Assembly (NCBI GenBank): GCA_943788365.1
Contig: CALSPZ010000001.1
Span: 620,001 to 684,000, forward strand
Origin: CAJQGY01 sp905478015
GTDB taxonomy: Bacteria; Pseudomonadota; Gammaproteobacteria; Magnimaribacterales; D2472
Reading direction: 5' to 3'
DNA: 64,000 nt
Shown: positions 16,038 through 24,850 of the stretch, piece after piece
How positions within the stretch are numbered: position 1 is the stretch's first letter
Layout of the letters: each line of letters starts with the position of its first letter
Notes under the pieces: generated by a model
The model's database searches: none
Told to the model about the DNA's origin: nothing
Seen by the model: only the letters and a program-made list of their open reading frames with translations
Program-made: the position numbers and the translations under genes

Positions 16038-17401
16038 TCAAATGAATCATAAAAACCGTCATTAGAGAAATTTTCAAATCTTGTATATTCTTTAAGGAAA
16101 GTTAAGTGAATTGTTCCTATGGGGCCATTTCTTTGTTTGCCAATAATAATTTCTGCTTTATTGCCTTGCTCTGAGTCTTCGTTGTAAACCTCATCTCTGT
16201 AAATAAATAATATTACATCAGCATCTTGCTCAATTGCACCTGAGTCTCTGAGGTCAGCCATGATTGGCCTTTTGTTTGGACGCTGTTCGACTGCACGATT
16301 TAACTGAGAAAGCGCAACAACAGGAACATTAAGCTCTTTAGCAAGTGATTTTAATGATCTTGATATCTCTGATATCTGATTGACACGATTTTCAGCAGAT
16401 GTTGGAAGCTGCATTAGTTGAAGATAATCAACTACTATTAATGATAAGCCACCTTCAGATCTAGCTAGTCTTCTTGCCTTAGCTCTTAATTCCATTGGGC
16501 TCAATAGCGAACTATCGTCAATCCATAAAGGTAAATTCTTTAGTCTCTCTCCTTCTTGCATAAGAACTTTAAGCTGATCATCTCTTAACATGCCGGACCT
16601 AACATTCTGCTGGTCAAGCTTACACATTCCAGATAGCATTCTAGTTGTAAGAGATTCACCAGGCATCTCTAGACTGAATATTAAAACAGCTCCATCAGCA
16701 TCATCATTAACTAAGACATTTTCTGCAATATTCATAGCAAAAGAAGTTTTACCCATGCTTGGTCTTCCAGCCACTATAATTAGATCTCCGTCTTGAATAC
16801 CTTGTAGCTTTTTATCTAGATCTTTAAAACCAGTTGAGGAACCTATAAGCCCACCTTTCTTGTTCGAAAGTTCATGCAATCTATCCATGGTAGATGGTAT
16901 AAGTTCTTTCATTGATTGCAGAGAAGAATCATTTTGGCTAGTTTCATCATTAAGAGCAAAAATTAATCTTTCTGCATGGTCTAACAACTCTTCTCCATTC
17001 TGACCTTGTGGATTATTTATAATCTCAGTAATTTCTGAGTTTGCCTGCATTAATTTTCTAGATATTGATCGCTGTCTGATGATCTCAGCATATGCTTCTA
17101 GATTGGCAGCAGAAGGGGTGGATGTTGCTAATTCTATAAGATAGTTTTTACCACCAACTCTGTTTAAATTATTGCTGTTATCTAGCTTCTCAGAGACAGT
17201 TAAAGGATCTAAAGGCTTGTTTTCATTTACAAGCTCAGCCATTGATTCAAATATAATTTGATGGTCTTTACCTTGGAAGTCAACTTCAGTAATAACTTGA
17301 ATGACGGTATCAAACCTATGGGTTTCAAGCATTAAGCCGCCTAAAACAGCTCTTTCAGCCTCTCTTGCTTGATTATTTTGATCTATTGGTATCTCAGTCA
17401 T
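16034..17401 (-). CDS. dnaB: Replicative DNA helicase
   Basis: 455 residues. The N-terminal DnaG-interacting domain (about 1-150) is followed by the RecA-like motor with Walker A GRPSMGKTSFA and Walker B LIVVDYLQLM. The DnaB-type 'RPNKRPIMADLRDSGAIEQDAD' region is intact. There is no intein. It unwinds DNA at the replication fork. It follows rplI with 38 bases between and overlaps alr. Confidence 0.99.
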   Translation of the reverse strand: MTEIPIDQNNQAREAERAVLGGLMLETHRFDTVIQVITEVDFQGKDHQIIFESMAELVNENKPLDPLTVSEKLDNSNNLNRVGGKNYLIELATSTPSAANLEAYAEIIRQRSISRKLMQANSEITEIINNPQGQNGEELLDHAERLIFALNDETSQNDSSLQSMKELIPSTMDRLHELSNKKGGLIGSSTGFKDLDKKLQGIQDGDLIIVAGRPSMGKTSFAMNIAENVLVNDDADGAVLIFSLEMPGESLTTRMLSGMCKLDQQNVRSGMLRDDQLKVLMQEGERLKNLPLWIDDSSLLSPMELRAKARRLARSEGGLSLIVVDYLQLMQLPTSAENRVNQISEISRSLKSLAKELNVPVVALSQLNRAVEQRPNKRPIMADLRDSGAIEQDADVILFIYRDEVYNEDSEQGNKAEIIIGKQRNGPIGTIHLTFLKEYTRFENFSNDGFYDSFE

Positions 17402-17439
17402 AAGAATATGATTTTTACATCATATTTTAAAATAAACAA

Positions 17440-17886
17440 CTATTCAGCAGATACTTTAACAACTACGTTTGCAGAAACCTCTGGATGTACACTTATAATT
17501 ATATTGTGTTCGCCCTGCTCTTTGATAGGACCATCAGGAAGTTGTACTTCACTTTTATCTATTTCAACGCCAATATTAATAAATGCTTCGGATATTTCTC
17601 TTGTTCCAACTGAGCCATATAAGGCCCCTTCTTCGGTAACGGGAACTAATATTTCACATGAAGAGCCTTCTATAGAGTCTGATCTTGCAGTTGCTTGAGT
17701 AAGAAGATCGGCTGAAGCAGCTGCGAGCTCCTCTTTCCTAGATTCAACCTCTTCGATATTTCTATCACTGGCGAATGCTGCTTTTTTTTGAGGAATTAGG
17801 AAGTTTCTAGCATAACCTGAATTAACTTCAACAATATCTCCTATTTCGCCAAGTCTTTGAATTTTATCTAATAGTATAATTTTCAT
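17440..17886 (-). CDS. rplI: 50S ribosomal protein L9
   Basis: 148 residues. The N-terminal signature MKIILLDKIQRLGEIGDIVEVNSGYARNFLIP-type segment is clear, with the usual helix and C-terminal rRNA-binding domain. It belongs to the rpsF-rpsR-rplI ribosomal operon. It lies 9 bases after rpsR and precedes dnaB. Confidence 0.98.
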   Translation of the reverse strand: MKIILLDKIQRLGEIGDIVEVNSGYARNFLIPQKKAAFASDRNIEEVESRKEELAAASADLLTQATARSDSIEGSSCEILVPVTEEGALYGSVGTREISEAFINIGVEIDKSEVQLPDGPIKEQGEHNIIISVHPEVSANVVVKVSAE

Positions 17887-17895
17887 AATATTCTC

Positions 17896-18090
17896 TTACT
17901 GATGCATGTCAGTGTATGGCAAGAGAGCTAAAAATCTAGCTATCTTTACGGATTTAGTAACTTTTCTCTGGTTGGATGCTGTTATACCTGTAACCCTTGC
18001 TGGCATTATTTTCCCAGTTTCAGTAATGAACTGTTTAAGCAAATCGGTATTCTTGTAATCGAATTTTTTTGGTAGATCAAATTTACTCAT
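17896..18090 (-). CDS. rpsR: 30S ribosomal protein S18
   Basis: 64 residues, slightly shorter than E. coli (75). Core segments FDYKNTDLLKQFI, GKIMPARVTG and ARFLALLPYTD are conserved. No cysteines are present, so it is a zinc-free form. It pairs with S6 in the small subunit. Its start overlaps the rpsF stop by one base. priB, often between rpsF and rpsR in enterobacteria, is absent. Confidence 0.97.
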   Translation of the reverse strand: MSKFDLPKKFDYKNTDLLKQFITETGKIMPARVTGITASNQRKVTKSVKIARFLALLPYTDMHQ

Positions 18091-18485
18091 TACTTATCTC
18101 CTCTATTTGTTTTTTCTGTTGCATCTTTTCTCTGAGATGTTTCATTTATGTCAGATCTTTTGTTCTTAGATTCTGCCATTAAAACTGATTCTTCTTCCGA
18201 ATGATTGTTAACTGTCAAAATGATATGTCGAATAATTGACTCGTTATATTTAATTTTTGTTTCAATTTCTAATAGCTTGCTTGGCTCTCCTTCCAAATTC
18301 ATAAGCAAATAATGACCCTTGTTATGATTATTTATTGAGTAAGCTAACTGACGTCTTCCAATATCTTCAAGTTTTACTGCTTTGAATGAGTTATCTGACA
18401 AAAGTTTATTGAATTCAGTTTTGAATTCTTCTACTTTAGATGAAAGATTTGGATTTAATATTAGGACTGCTTCGTATTTTTTCAT
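18090..18485 (-). CDS. rpsF: 30S ribosomal protein S6
   Basis: 131 residues. MKKYEAVLILNP, EDIGRRQLAYSI and GHYLLMN are S6 landmarks (about 1-95). A charged, disordered tail of about 30 residues follows, similar in nature to the E. coli modified tail. It is the first gene of the rpsF-rpsR-rplI run. A sigma-70-like promoter is placed at 18543-18571. Confidence 0.97.
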   Translation of the reverse strand: MKKYEAVLILNPNLSSKVEEFKTEFNKLLSDNSFKAVKLEDIGRRQLAYSINNHNKGHYLLMNLEGEPSKLLEIETKIKYNESIIRHIILTVNNHSEEESVLMAESKNKRSDINETSQRKDATEKTNRGDK

Positions 18486-18542
18486 ATTTTTCCCTATGGA
18501 TTAAAGATCCCTTCATTTATTAGTAGGAACCAAGGAAATAGC

Positions 18543-18571
18543 ATTCTAATGGAATTGATTTTTAGAATCAA
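18543..18571 (-). promoter_or_regulatory. Candidate promoter of the rpsF operon
   Basis: On the minus strand, TTGATT (-35, 18566-18571) and TAGAAT (-10, 18543-18548) are 17 bases apart. The -35 overlaps the ftsA stop codon at 18568-18570. A 7-bp inverted repeat (18554-18560 with 18566-18572) overlaps it. It would leave a leader of about 50 bases before rpsF, long enough for autoregulation, although I cannot recognise the S6:S18 CCG motif in it. Confidence 0.5.
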
Positions 18572-19791
18572 TACTCGCTTTTAACTATTTTTAAAAGCTT
18601 AGACCATAATGTTTGATTGCTCTCTGCAACTAAATCAGAAGTTAATTGATTATGACCATGCTCAACAAGACCTATAGAAGTTGAGTAAATTGGGTTTTGT
18701 AAAACTCTTTCCATACCAACAAAGTTGCTAGGGACTCCCAATCTAACGCTGGTCTGAAAAATTGATTCAGCGAGCTCAACAACTCCCTCTATTTTAGAAG
18801 TTCCTCCAGTGAAGACAACTCCTGCTGGAATCTTGTCATCAAAACCATTTCTAGATATCTCAGCTTTAATTAATTCAAAAAGCTCTACGTAACGAGGTTC
18901 GATTATCTCTGCAAGAGATCTTCTGGAGAGTTCCCTTGGCGGTCTTCCTCCAACACCAGGGACTTCTATACTCTCATCATCATTAGTAAATTCAGCAACA
19001 GAACATCCATGCTTCTGCTTTATATCTTCTGCCTGAGGTGTAGGTGTTCTTAAAGCTTGAGCAATATCGCTTGTAACTTGATCGCCTGCAATAGGAATAA
19101 CCCCAGTATGCACAATTGAACCAGCATTAAATATTGCTATATCTGTAGTTCCGCCTCCGATATCAACTAAGCATACTCCAAGATCTTTTTCGTCGTCAGA
19201 TAATATAGAATATGAGCTAGCAAGCTGTTCTAAAACAAAGCCATCTACAGATAAGCCACAATTTTTAACGCATTTTTCAATATTTCTTAATGCGCTATTT
19301 GAACAAGTTACAAGATGAACTCTTGCTTCTAATCTTACCCCTGACATCCCTAATGGTTCTTTTATTCCGTCTTGATCATCAATAACATACTCTTGAGGCA
19401 AAACATGGAGAACTTCTTGGTCTGATGGAATTGATACAGATGATGCAGATTCAATAACCTTTTCAATATCAAAAGGTTTGACTTCTTTATCCTTAATTCC
19501 AACTATTCCTTGGGAGTTAATACTTTTTATATGACTTCCAGCCACTCCAACATATATTGATTTTATTTTATCTTCTAGTATTGATTGAGCTTGTTCTACA
19601 GCCTTCTTTATAGCATCAGTTGTAGCTTCTATATTTACAACTACACCTTTTTTTAGGCCGCTAGATGGATAAGAGCCAAGTGAAATAATTTCCAATTGAT
19701 CATTTTCGTCTCTTGTGCCAACTATGCATACAACTTTTGAAGTTCCAATATCTAAGCCAACAACAATATTTGAATTTTTTGAATTACCCAT
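18568..19791 (-). CDS. ftsA: Cell division protein FtsA
   Basis: 407 residues, actin-like. VVGLDIGTSKV (phosphate 1), CLVDIGGGTTDIAIF (phosphate 2) and VFTGGTSKIEG (adenosine site) are present, with the 1C domain between. The C-terminal amphipathic helix (LWSKLLKIVKSEY) would anchor it to the inner membrane. It tethers FtsZ and recruits later division proteins. It ends the dcw run here. ftsZ, normally the next gene, is instead at 32.5 kb, and lpxC is also absent. Confidence 0.98.
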   Translation of the reverse strand: MGNSKNSNIVVGLDIGTSKVVCIVGTRDENDQLEIISLGSYPSSGLKKGVVVNIEATTDAIKKAVEQAQSILEDKIKSIYVGVAGSHIKSINSQGIVGIKDKEVKPFDIEKVIESASSVSIPSDQEVLHVLPQEYVIDDQDGIKEPLGMSGVRLEARVHLVTCSNSALRNIEKCVKNCGLSVDGFVLEQLASSYSILSDDEKDLGVCLVDIGGGTTDIAIFNAGSIVHTGVIPIAGDQVTSDIAQALRTPTPQAEDIKQKHGCSVAEFTNDDESIEVPGVGGRPPRELSRRSLAEIIEPRYVELFELIKAEISRNGFDDKIPAGVVFTGGTSKIEGVVELAESIFQTSVRLGVPSNFVGMERVLQNPIYSTSIGLVEHGHNQLTSDLVAESNQTLWSKLLKIVKSEY

Positions 19792-20401
19792 TCTTTAATG
19801 CCACTCCATCTTTATATCTTAAATCTATCATACTAGGTATTTTATTATTAATACTTAAATAATTTAAGGTTTCTTTAAATAGTTTAAATTTATTATTATT
19901 TAAAGTTTTACCAAGTCTTATGTTGGTATTATCAAATTTTAATGACCAGCCTGATACATAATTATATTGAATTAAATTTAATGTATTAAAGTTTTTAAAA
20001 TTGTTATCCTGGATGAAGTTAATTATTTCCAATACATTGGAAAGGTCTTCAATTTGACCATTAACCCTTAAGACATTCTTTTCACCTGTAGAATACTTAA
20101 ATTGATCAAGATTCTCATCAACATAAAACTTATTGTTTAAAATAAAAAGGGGTTTTTTAGAATAAATATAAATCTCAATAGTATTTAGAAAGGGAGATTT
20201 TTTTAATATGTAGTCTTCTATCCAATCTTGATTTTTCACAAGGGCAGATAGAGAGGATGTTGATTCTAAAAATTTTGCCTCCTCTATAAATTCAAACTGT
20301 GATTTATACTTTGGTGTATTCTCAAAAGAAATTTTTATATCGAAGTCAGTTAAAGCGCTGATGCTAATAAATAATAAAAATAAGAATTTAATTTTTTGCA
20401 T
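19784..20401 (-). CDS. ftsQ: Cell division protein FtsQ, shortened
   Basis: 205 residues against about 276 in E. coli. A membrane segment lies almost at the N-terminus (about 5-19) with almost no cytoplasmic tail. The following POTRA-like stretch is degenerate, but the beta domain (KPLFILNNKFYVDE, then VLRVNGQIEDL) and the final IDLRYKDGVALKNG are FtsQ-like. It connects FtsB/FtsL to the divisome. Position between ddl and ftsA, with overlaps on both sides, supports the call more than sequence alone does. Confidence 0.85.
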   Translation of the reverse strand: MQKIKFLFLLFISISALTDFDIKISFENTPKYKSQFEFIEEAKFLESTSSLSALVKNQDWIEDYILKKSPFLNTIEIYIYSKKPLFILNNKFYVDENLDQFKYSTGEKNVLRVNGQIEDLSNVLEIINFIQDNNFKNFNTLNLIQYNYVSGWSLKFDNTNIRLGKTLNNNKFKLFKETLNYLSINNKIPSMIDLRYKDGVALKNG

Positions 20402-21317
20402 TTATAATTTTTTTTACCAATTGAGAGAAAGATATATTCTTTAATTTTGCTGACATTGGAACACAGCTATGAGATGTCATGCCCGGAGCTGTATTTATCT
20501 CTATTATAAAAAAGCGACCATCCCCATCTTGCATAAAATCTATTCGTGCCCATCCAAAGCAATCCAATGCGTTAAATGCTTCTAAGGCAATATTTTTAAT
20601 ATCTTGTAATTCAGAGTCATTAAGGCTTGATTCAGAGAGGGATGTGTTATTTGAGATATATTTTGCATCATAATCATAAAATTTATTAGTCGTATTAATC
20701 TCTATAGGTGGCAAGCACTGACCATCAAGAATTGAAACTGTAATTTCTTTTCCTGCTACTGATTTTTCAAATACAAATTCTCTATTTGGGTTTGAGCATT
20801 TTTCTATAGCATTTTTAAAATCATTTATATTTGATATTTTAAAAATATCAATACTCGACCCATCCTCTGAGGGTTTTATGAAAAACTCATTTCCAATTTT
20901 TGAAACCACATAATTATAAAGATTTTCTAAGCCATCTCTTAAAAATGTTTCATGCAAGTTTTTAACACTTAGCCATGTTGGAGTTGCTATATGATTAGAA
21001 GATAGTATTTCCTTGCAAAGTTTTTTATTCCAGGTATTGAAACAAGAAAATTGACCAGAGCCAGTATATTTTGTGTTATTTTTATCAAGAAATTTTTGAA
21101 GATCCCCACCTTCACCTTCATATCCATGAAGGGCTATAAAGGCAATGTCATATTCTTTTAAACTTGGAAGTTTTTGTAAAGAAATAAAATCTAATAAATC
21201 TGATTGAATACCCTCTTCTTTAAGGCTATTTTGAACAGCAGCTCCGCTAATAAGAGAAATCTCTCTCTCAGCTGAACTTCCACCATAAATAACAACAACC
21301 TTTGTTAAATTTTCCAT
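20388..21317 (-). CDS. ddl: D-alanine--D-alanine ligase
   Basis: 309 residues, ATP-grasp fold. VIYGGSSAEREISLISG, ALHGYEGEGGDLQ, the ATP-binding FIKPSEDGSS and the metal-binding FFIIEINTAPGMTSHS are clear. It joins two D-alanines for the MurF step. It overlaps murC by 13 bases and ftsQ by 14, typical of the tightly packed dcw run. Confidence 0.98.
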   Translation of the reverse strand: MENLTKVVVIYGGSSAEREISLISGAAVQNSLKEEGIQSDLLDFISLQKLPSLKEYDIAFIALHGYEGEGGDLQKFLDKNNTKYTGSGQFSCFNTWNKKLCKEILSSNHIATPTWLSVKNLHETFLRDGLENLYNYVVSKIGNEFFIKPSEDGSSIDIFKISNINDFKNAIEKCSNPNREFVFEKSVAGKEITVSILDGQCLPPIEINTTNKFYDYDAKYISNNTSLSESSLNDSELQDIKNIALEAFNALDCFGWARIDFMQDGDGRFFIIEINTAPGMTSHSCVPMSAKLKNISFSQLVKKIINAKN

Positions 21318-22699
21318 TCTTCTTTAATTGATTCGCATACCTTCGAGACACTTCCTGCGCCTTGTGTAACAAAAATATCAAATTTATTTGAATTTAATTC
21401 AATATATTCATTAATCTTGTCATGTGAGTTTATGTGATAACAGTTATGGTGCCCTGTTTGTTTTAATGAATAAACTAAAGATTTTGAATTAATTCCTTTT
21501 ATAGGTTTTTCACTTGCAGCATATATGTCTAGCATTATTAATGTTTTTGTTTTACTTAATACACTGACAAATTCATTGAAAAGTTGAGCTGTTCTTGAGA
21601 AGCGATGGGGTTGAAAAATAATACATACTCTTTTTGATGGAAATTCTTGTTTAATTGCATTGATGTTTGATAGAACTTCCAATGGATGATGACCATAATC
21701 ATCAATTAATAATTTATTTTCTCCATTTATAATAAGATTATGTTTTTCATAGCGCCTTCCGACCCCAGAAAACTCTTTTAAGCCCTTTTTTACTTTTGAT
21801 ATTGGTAAGCCCTCTTCAATACTAACAACTGCTGCTGCAGATGCATTGTATATATTGTGCTTACCTGGACATGGTATCTTAAATTTGTAGCTCTTATCTT
21901 TATGTTTATGAAATAAAATGAAAGATTGAAAACCATTTTTATATGCAGTCTCAAGAATTTGAAAGTCCGATGATTTAGAAAAGCCAAATGTTATTTGTTT
22001 TCTAGATATTGATTTAGATATTTTTTTTATATTTTTATCATCATTGTTTAAAACAATGTATCCAAAGAATGGTACATTTTCTAAGAAAGTTACAAATGCA
22101 TTGAGGAGGTTTTCAAATTTATTGTCATAATGAACCAGATGATCATCATCAATATTTGTAACCACTGCTGCATTGGGGTGGAGATGAGTAAATGATCCAT
22201 CACTTTCATCGGCCTCAGCCATTAAGTAGGTCCCGCTCCCTAAATCAGAATTATTTTCAGTGCTTAAAACCTTTCCTCCAATCACATATGTTGGGCTAAG
22301 ATTAGCTTCACTAAATATTTTAGCGAGCATGCTTGTGGTAGTTGTCTTCCCATGACTTCCAGCTATTGCAATACTGTCATAGCCCCTCATTATGCTGCCT
22401 AGCATTTCAGCTCTTGGAATTGTTGTAATTCCAAGCTCTTTTGCTTTCCTAACTTCAGGATTTAAGCCTTGAATTGCTGAAGAAAGTACCAATAAATCTA
22501 CATCTTTTAAATTAGATTTACTATGCCCTAAATAAACTTTTGCCCCTTCATTTTTAAGTCTTTCTAGATCCGAAGAAATTGAAAGATCTGATCCTGAAAT
22601 CTTATAACCTTTTTGCAGTAACACTCTTGCAATGCCTATCATTCCAGCGCCACCAATCCCGACAAAATGAATTTTTTTTATTTTTTTAAATGCATTCAT
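21305..22699 (-). CDS. murC: UDP-N-acetylmuramate--L-alanine ligase
   Basis: 464 residues. IHFVGIGGAGMIGIA starts the Rossmann domain. The P-loop is GSHGKTTTTSM, and the central and C-terminal Mur ligase domains contain DDYGHHP and FQPHRFSRT. It adds L-alanine, the first stem residue, to UDP-MurNAc. Its start overlaps the murG stop (ATGA). Length is normal for the family. Confidence 0.98.
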   Translation of the reverse strand: MNAFKKIKKIHFVGIGGAGMIGIARVLLQKGYKISGSDLSISSDLERLKNEGAKVYLGHSKSNLKDVDLLVLSSAIQGLNPEVRKAKELGITTIPRAEMLGSIMRGYDSIAIAGSHGKTTTTSMLAKIFSEANLSPTYVIGGKVLSTENNSDLGSGTYLMAEADESDGSFTHLHPNAAVVTNIDDDHLVHYDNKFENLLNAFVTFLENVPFFGYIVLNNDDKNIKKISKSISRKQITFGFSKSSDFQILETAYKNGFQSFILFHKHKDKSYKFKIPCPGKHNIYNASAAAVVSIEEGLPISKVKKGLKEFSGVGRRYEKHNLIINGENKLLIDDYGHHPLEVLSNINAIKQEFPSKRVCIIFQPHRFSRTAQLFNEFVSVLSKTKTLIMLDIYAASEKPIKGINSKSLVYSLKQTGHHNCYHINSHDKINEYIELNSNKFDIFVTQGAGSVSKVCESIKEEWKI

Positions 22700-23733
22700 A
22701 TATTTTCAATAATAGTATCTGCTATATGATCACTAGCTTGGAAGTGTTTATGATTATCTTGATTTTGCCATTCTTTATAAAGCTTTTCTTCGTTAATTTT
22801 ATCTAAAAGGTTTTTAAGCGCTTGGATACCATTTTTTTCTTGATGTATTAAGCCTAACTCAATATTCATTATATGTTTTGCATTATGAAATTGATGGTTA
22901 TCTATTGCATGAGGAAGGGGTATCATTAAAGCTCCTTTAGACATCGAAGAGACTTCAGATATTGTAAGTGCGCCTGATCTGCATATTACATAATCAGACC
23001 AAGCTATCTGCTCACTTGGGTCATCAAAAAACTCTTCAACCTCATGATTTATGCCAGCTTCCTTATATAAGTTACTTACTCCATCTTTTTTTCCGATGCC
23101 ACATTGATGTCGCACTTCAAATTCAAATTTATTATTTTTAAAACAAGTTGGTAAAATTGTATTTAAATAATGAGATCCTTGACTACCTCCGGTTATGTAA
23201 ATCTTTATAGTATTGCTTTCAGTGGTAATGGATTTTTCTTTTGTAAAGCTATCTCTAATCGGATTTCCATAAACTTTACTGTTTTTCAAAGGCTTGCTTA
23301 ATGGAAAGCCCAAAAAATTAATTACAGAAAATCTTGAAAGTAATTTATTTGCCGTACCCATAATTGAATTTTGTTCTTGGGTAAATATTTTTACACCTGA
23401 CATTAAAGATGCAATTCCAATTGGAATAGTTATAAATCCTCCAAATCCAATCATGGCTTTAATTTCATTGGCTTTAATAAATCTTCTAATTTCAAAAACT
23501 TTAGAAAGTATCTTGATTATAGAAAAAAATTTATTAAGCAAGGATTGTCCCCTGACACCCTCTATATCTATTTTTTTATATTCAAAATCTAACCCTTTAA
23601 GAGCATTTTTTTCAATTTTAGATCCATTTCCAATAAAAAAAACTTTACACCCTTTTAATTTAAGTTTTTTTCCAACCTCAATAGCTGGGTAGACATGCCC
23701 ACCAGTTTTTGCTGCTGCAATAATAATATTCAT
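22696..23733 (-). CDS. murG: UDP-GlcNAc:lipid I transferase MurG
   Basis: 345 residues, GT-B fold. AAAKTGGHVYPAIEV at the N-terminus corresponds to the GGTGGH loop, here with AKTGGH. IGFGGFITIPIG, TGGSQGSHYLN and CRSGALTISEV are the other G-loop and donor-site motifs. It makes lipid II on the inner face of the membrane. It lies between ftsW and murC in the standard order. Confidence 0.97.
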   Translation of the reverse strand: MNIIIAAAKTGGHVYPAIEVGKKLKLKGCKVFFIGNGSKIEKNALKGLDFEYKKIDIEGVRGQSLLNKFFSIIKILSKVFEIRRFIKANEIKAMIGFGGFITIPIGIASLMSGVKIFTQEQNSIMGTANKLLSRFSVINFLGFPLSKPLKNSKVYGNPIRDSFTKEKSITTESNTIKIYITGGSQGSHYLNTILPTCFKNNKFEFEVRHQCGIGKKDGVSNLYKEAGINHEVEEFFDDPSEQIAWSDYVICRSGALTISEVSSMSKGALMIPLPHAIDNHQFHNAKHIMNIELGLIHQEKNGIQALKNLLDKINEEKLYKEWQNQDNHKHFQASDHIADTIIENI

Positions 23734-23737
23734 AAAG

Positions 23738-24850
23738 TTATATTAATTTATTTTCGTTATTTATCCTAAGTACTATTGCTACTAAAGACATCATTATAAT
23801 TATGCTTGTTCCTCCATAACTTATAAAAGGAAGTGTTAGTCCTTTTGTAGGAAGTAGTCCTATATTGACTGCAATATTAAATAAAGATTGGGAAGCAAAT
23901 AGCATCATTGTTCCAAAACAGACTAAACCTTGAAATATTCTTCCTAAATTAATGCTATTTATAGCAACTTTTGTAATGCCAAAAAATAAAATTATGTATG
24001 TGGCTATTAAAATGATGCCACCTATAACACCCAACTCTTCTACCAAAATTGCAAATATAAAATCTGTATGAGCTTCCGGTAAAAAGAAGTTTTTTTGAAA
24101 GCTATTTCCAAGCCCTAATCCAGTCCAACCCCCTTGACCAATGCTTATTAAAGAATTTGCCAGTTGATATCCACTTCCTAAAACAACCTCTGAGTCAAAT
24201 GGATCCATGAAAGCCATCATTCTTGCAATACGCATTGGTGAAGTAGAGATAGCAGCAATACCCAAAAGAAGAATAAGAACTGAAAGAAGAAAAAACTGAA
24301 AAAATGATATGCCTGCATAGAATAAGATAGCAACAACTACTAAACATATGATTGCAGTAGAACCAAGGTCTGGTTGAGACATGATCAATAAAGATATAAT
24401 TGATAGAAGCGTTAAAGGCTTTAAAAAATTTCTTAGTGAATAGAGTTCAGATGATCTTCGATAACAATATCCTGAAATATAAATTATGAGGCTGAATTTA
24501 CAAATTTCTGATGGCTGGATGCCTATTGAACCAAACCTAATCCACCTTATACTTCCATTGACTGATGACCCAATATCAGGGATAAAAAGAGCAATAAGTA
24601 AAAATATACTAATTAAAATTAGCAGCCAGTCTATTTTTAAAAGAAAGCTAGATGGAATTATCAAAAATATAGACATTGATATTAAGCCTACTGAAACAAA
24701 TAATAACTGGCGAGAAATATAATGAAAAGGGTCTGCAGTTTGGGCTTCTGCAATGAAGATGCTTGCAGATGAAATCATGACCAGGCCAAGTAAAACTAAA
24801 AAAATAAATGGAAAGATTATTAAGTAGTTATTTTTATCTATACTACTCAT
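23738..24850 (-). CDS. ftsW: Lipid II polymerase FtsW
   Basis: 370 residues with about ten membrane segments. SEDS family motifs are visible, including the large loop with NGSIRWIRFGSIGIQPSE, the VLGSGYQLANSLISIGQGG segment and the C-terminal PFISYGGTS. It polymerises septal glycan strands with FtsI. Its ATG overlaps the murD stop by 4 bases. Confidence 0.97.
   Translation of the reverse strand: MSSIDKNNYLIIFPFIFLVLLGLVMISSASIFIAEAQTADPFHYISRQLLFVSVGLISMSIFLIIPSSFLLKIDWLLILISIFLLIALFIPDIGSSVNGSIRWIRFGSIGIQPSEICKFSLIIYISGYCYRRSSELYSLRNFLKPLTLLSIISLLIMSQPDLGSTAIICLVVVAILFYAGISFFQFFLLSVLILLLGIAAISTSPMRIARMMAFMDPFDSEVVLGSGYQLANSLISIGQGGWTGLGLGNSFQKNFFLPEAHTDFIFAILVEELGVIGGIILIATYIILFFGITKVAINSINLGRIFQGLVCFGTMMLFASQSLFNIAVNIGLLPTKGLTLPFISYGGTSIIIMMSLVAIVLRINNENKLI

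Noticed and set aside
18486..18542. Possible S6:S18 autoregulatory leader before rpsF
   Set aside because: I cannot find the conserved CCG-containing bulge or the expected stem, only a short GGAT/ATCC hairpin.
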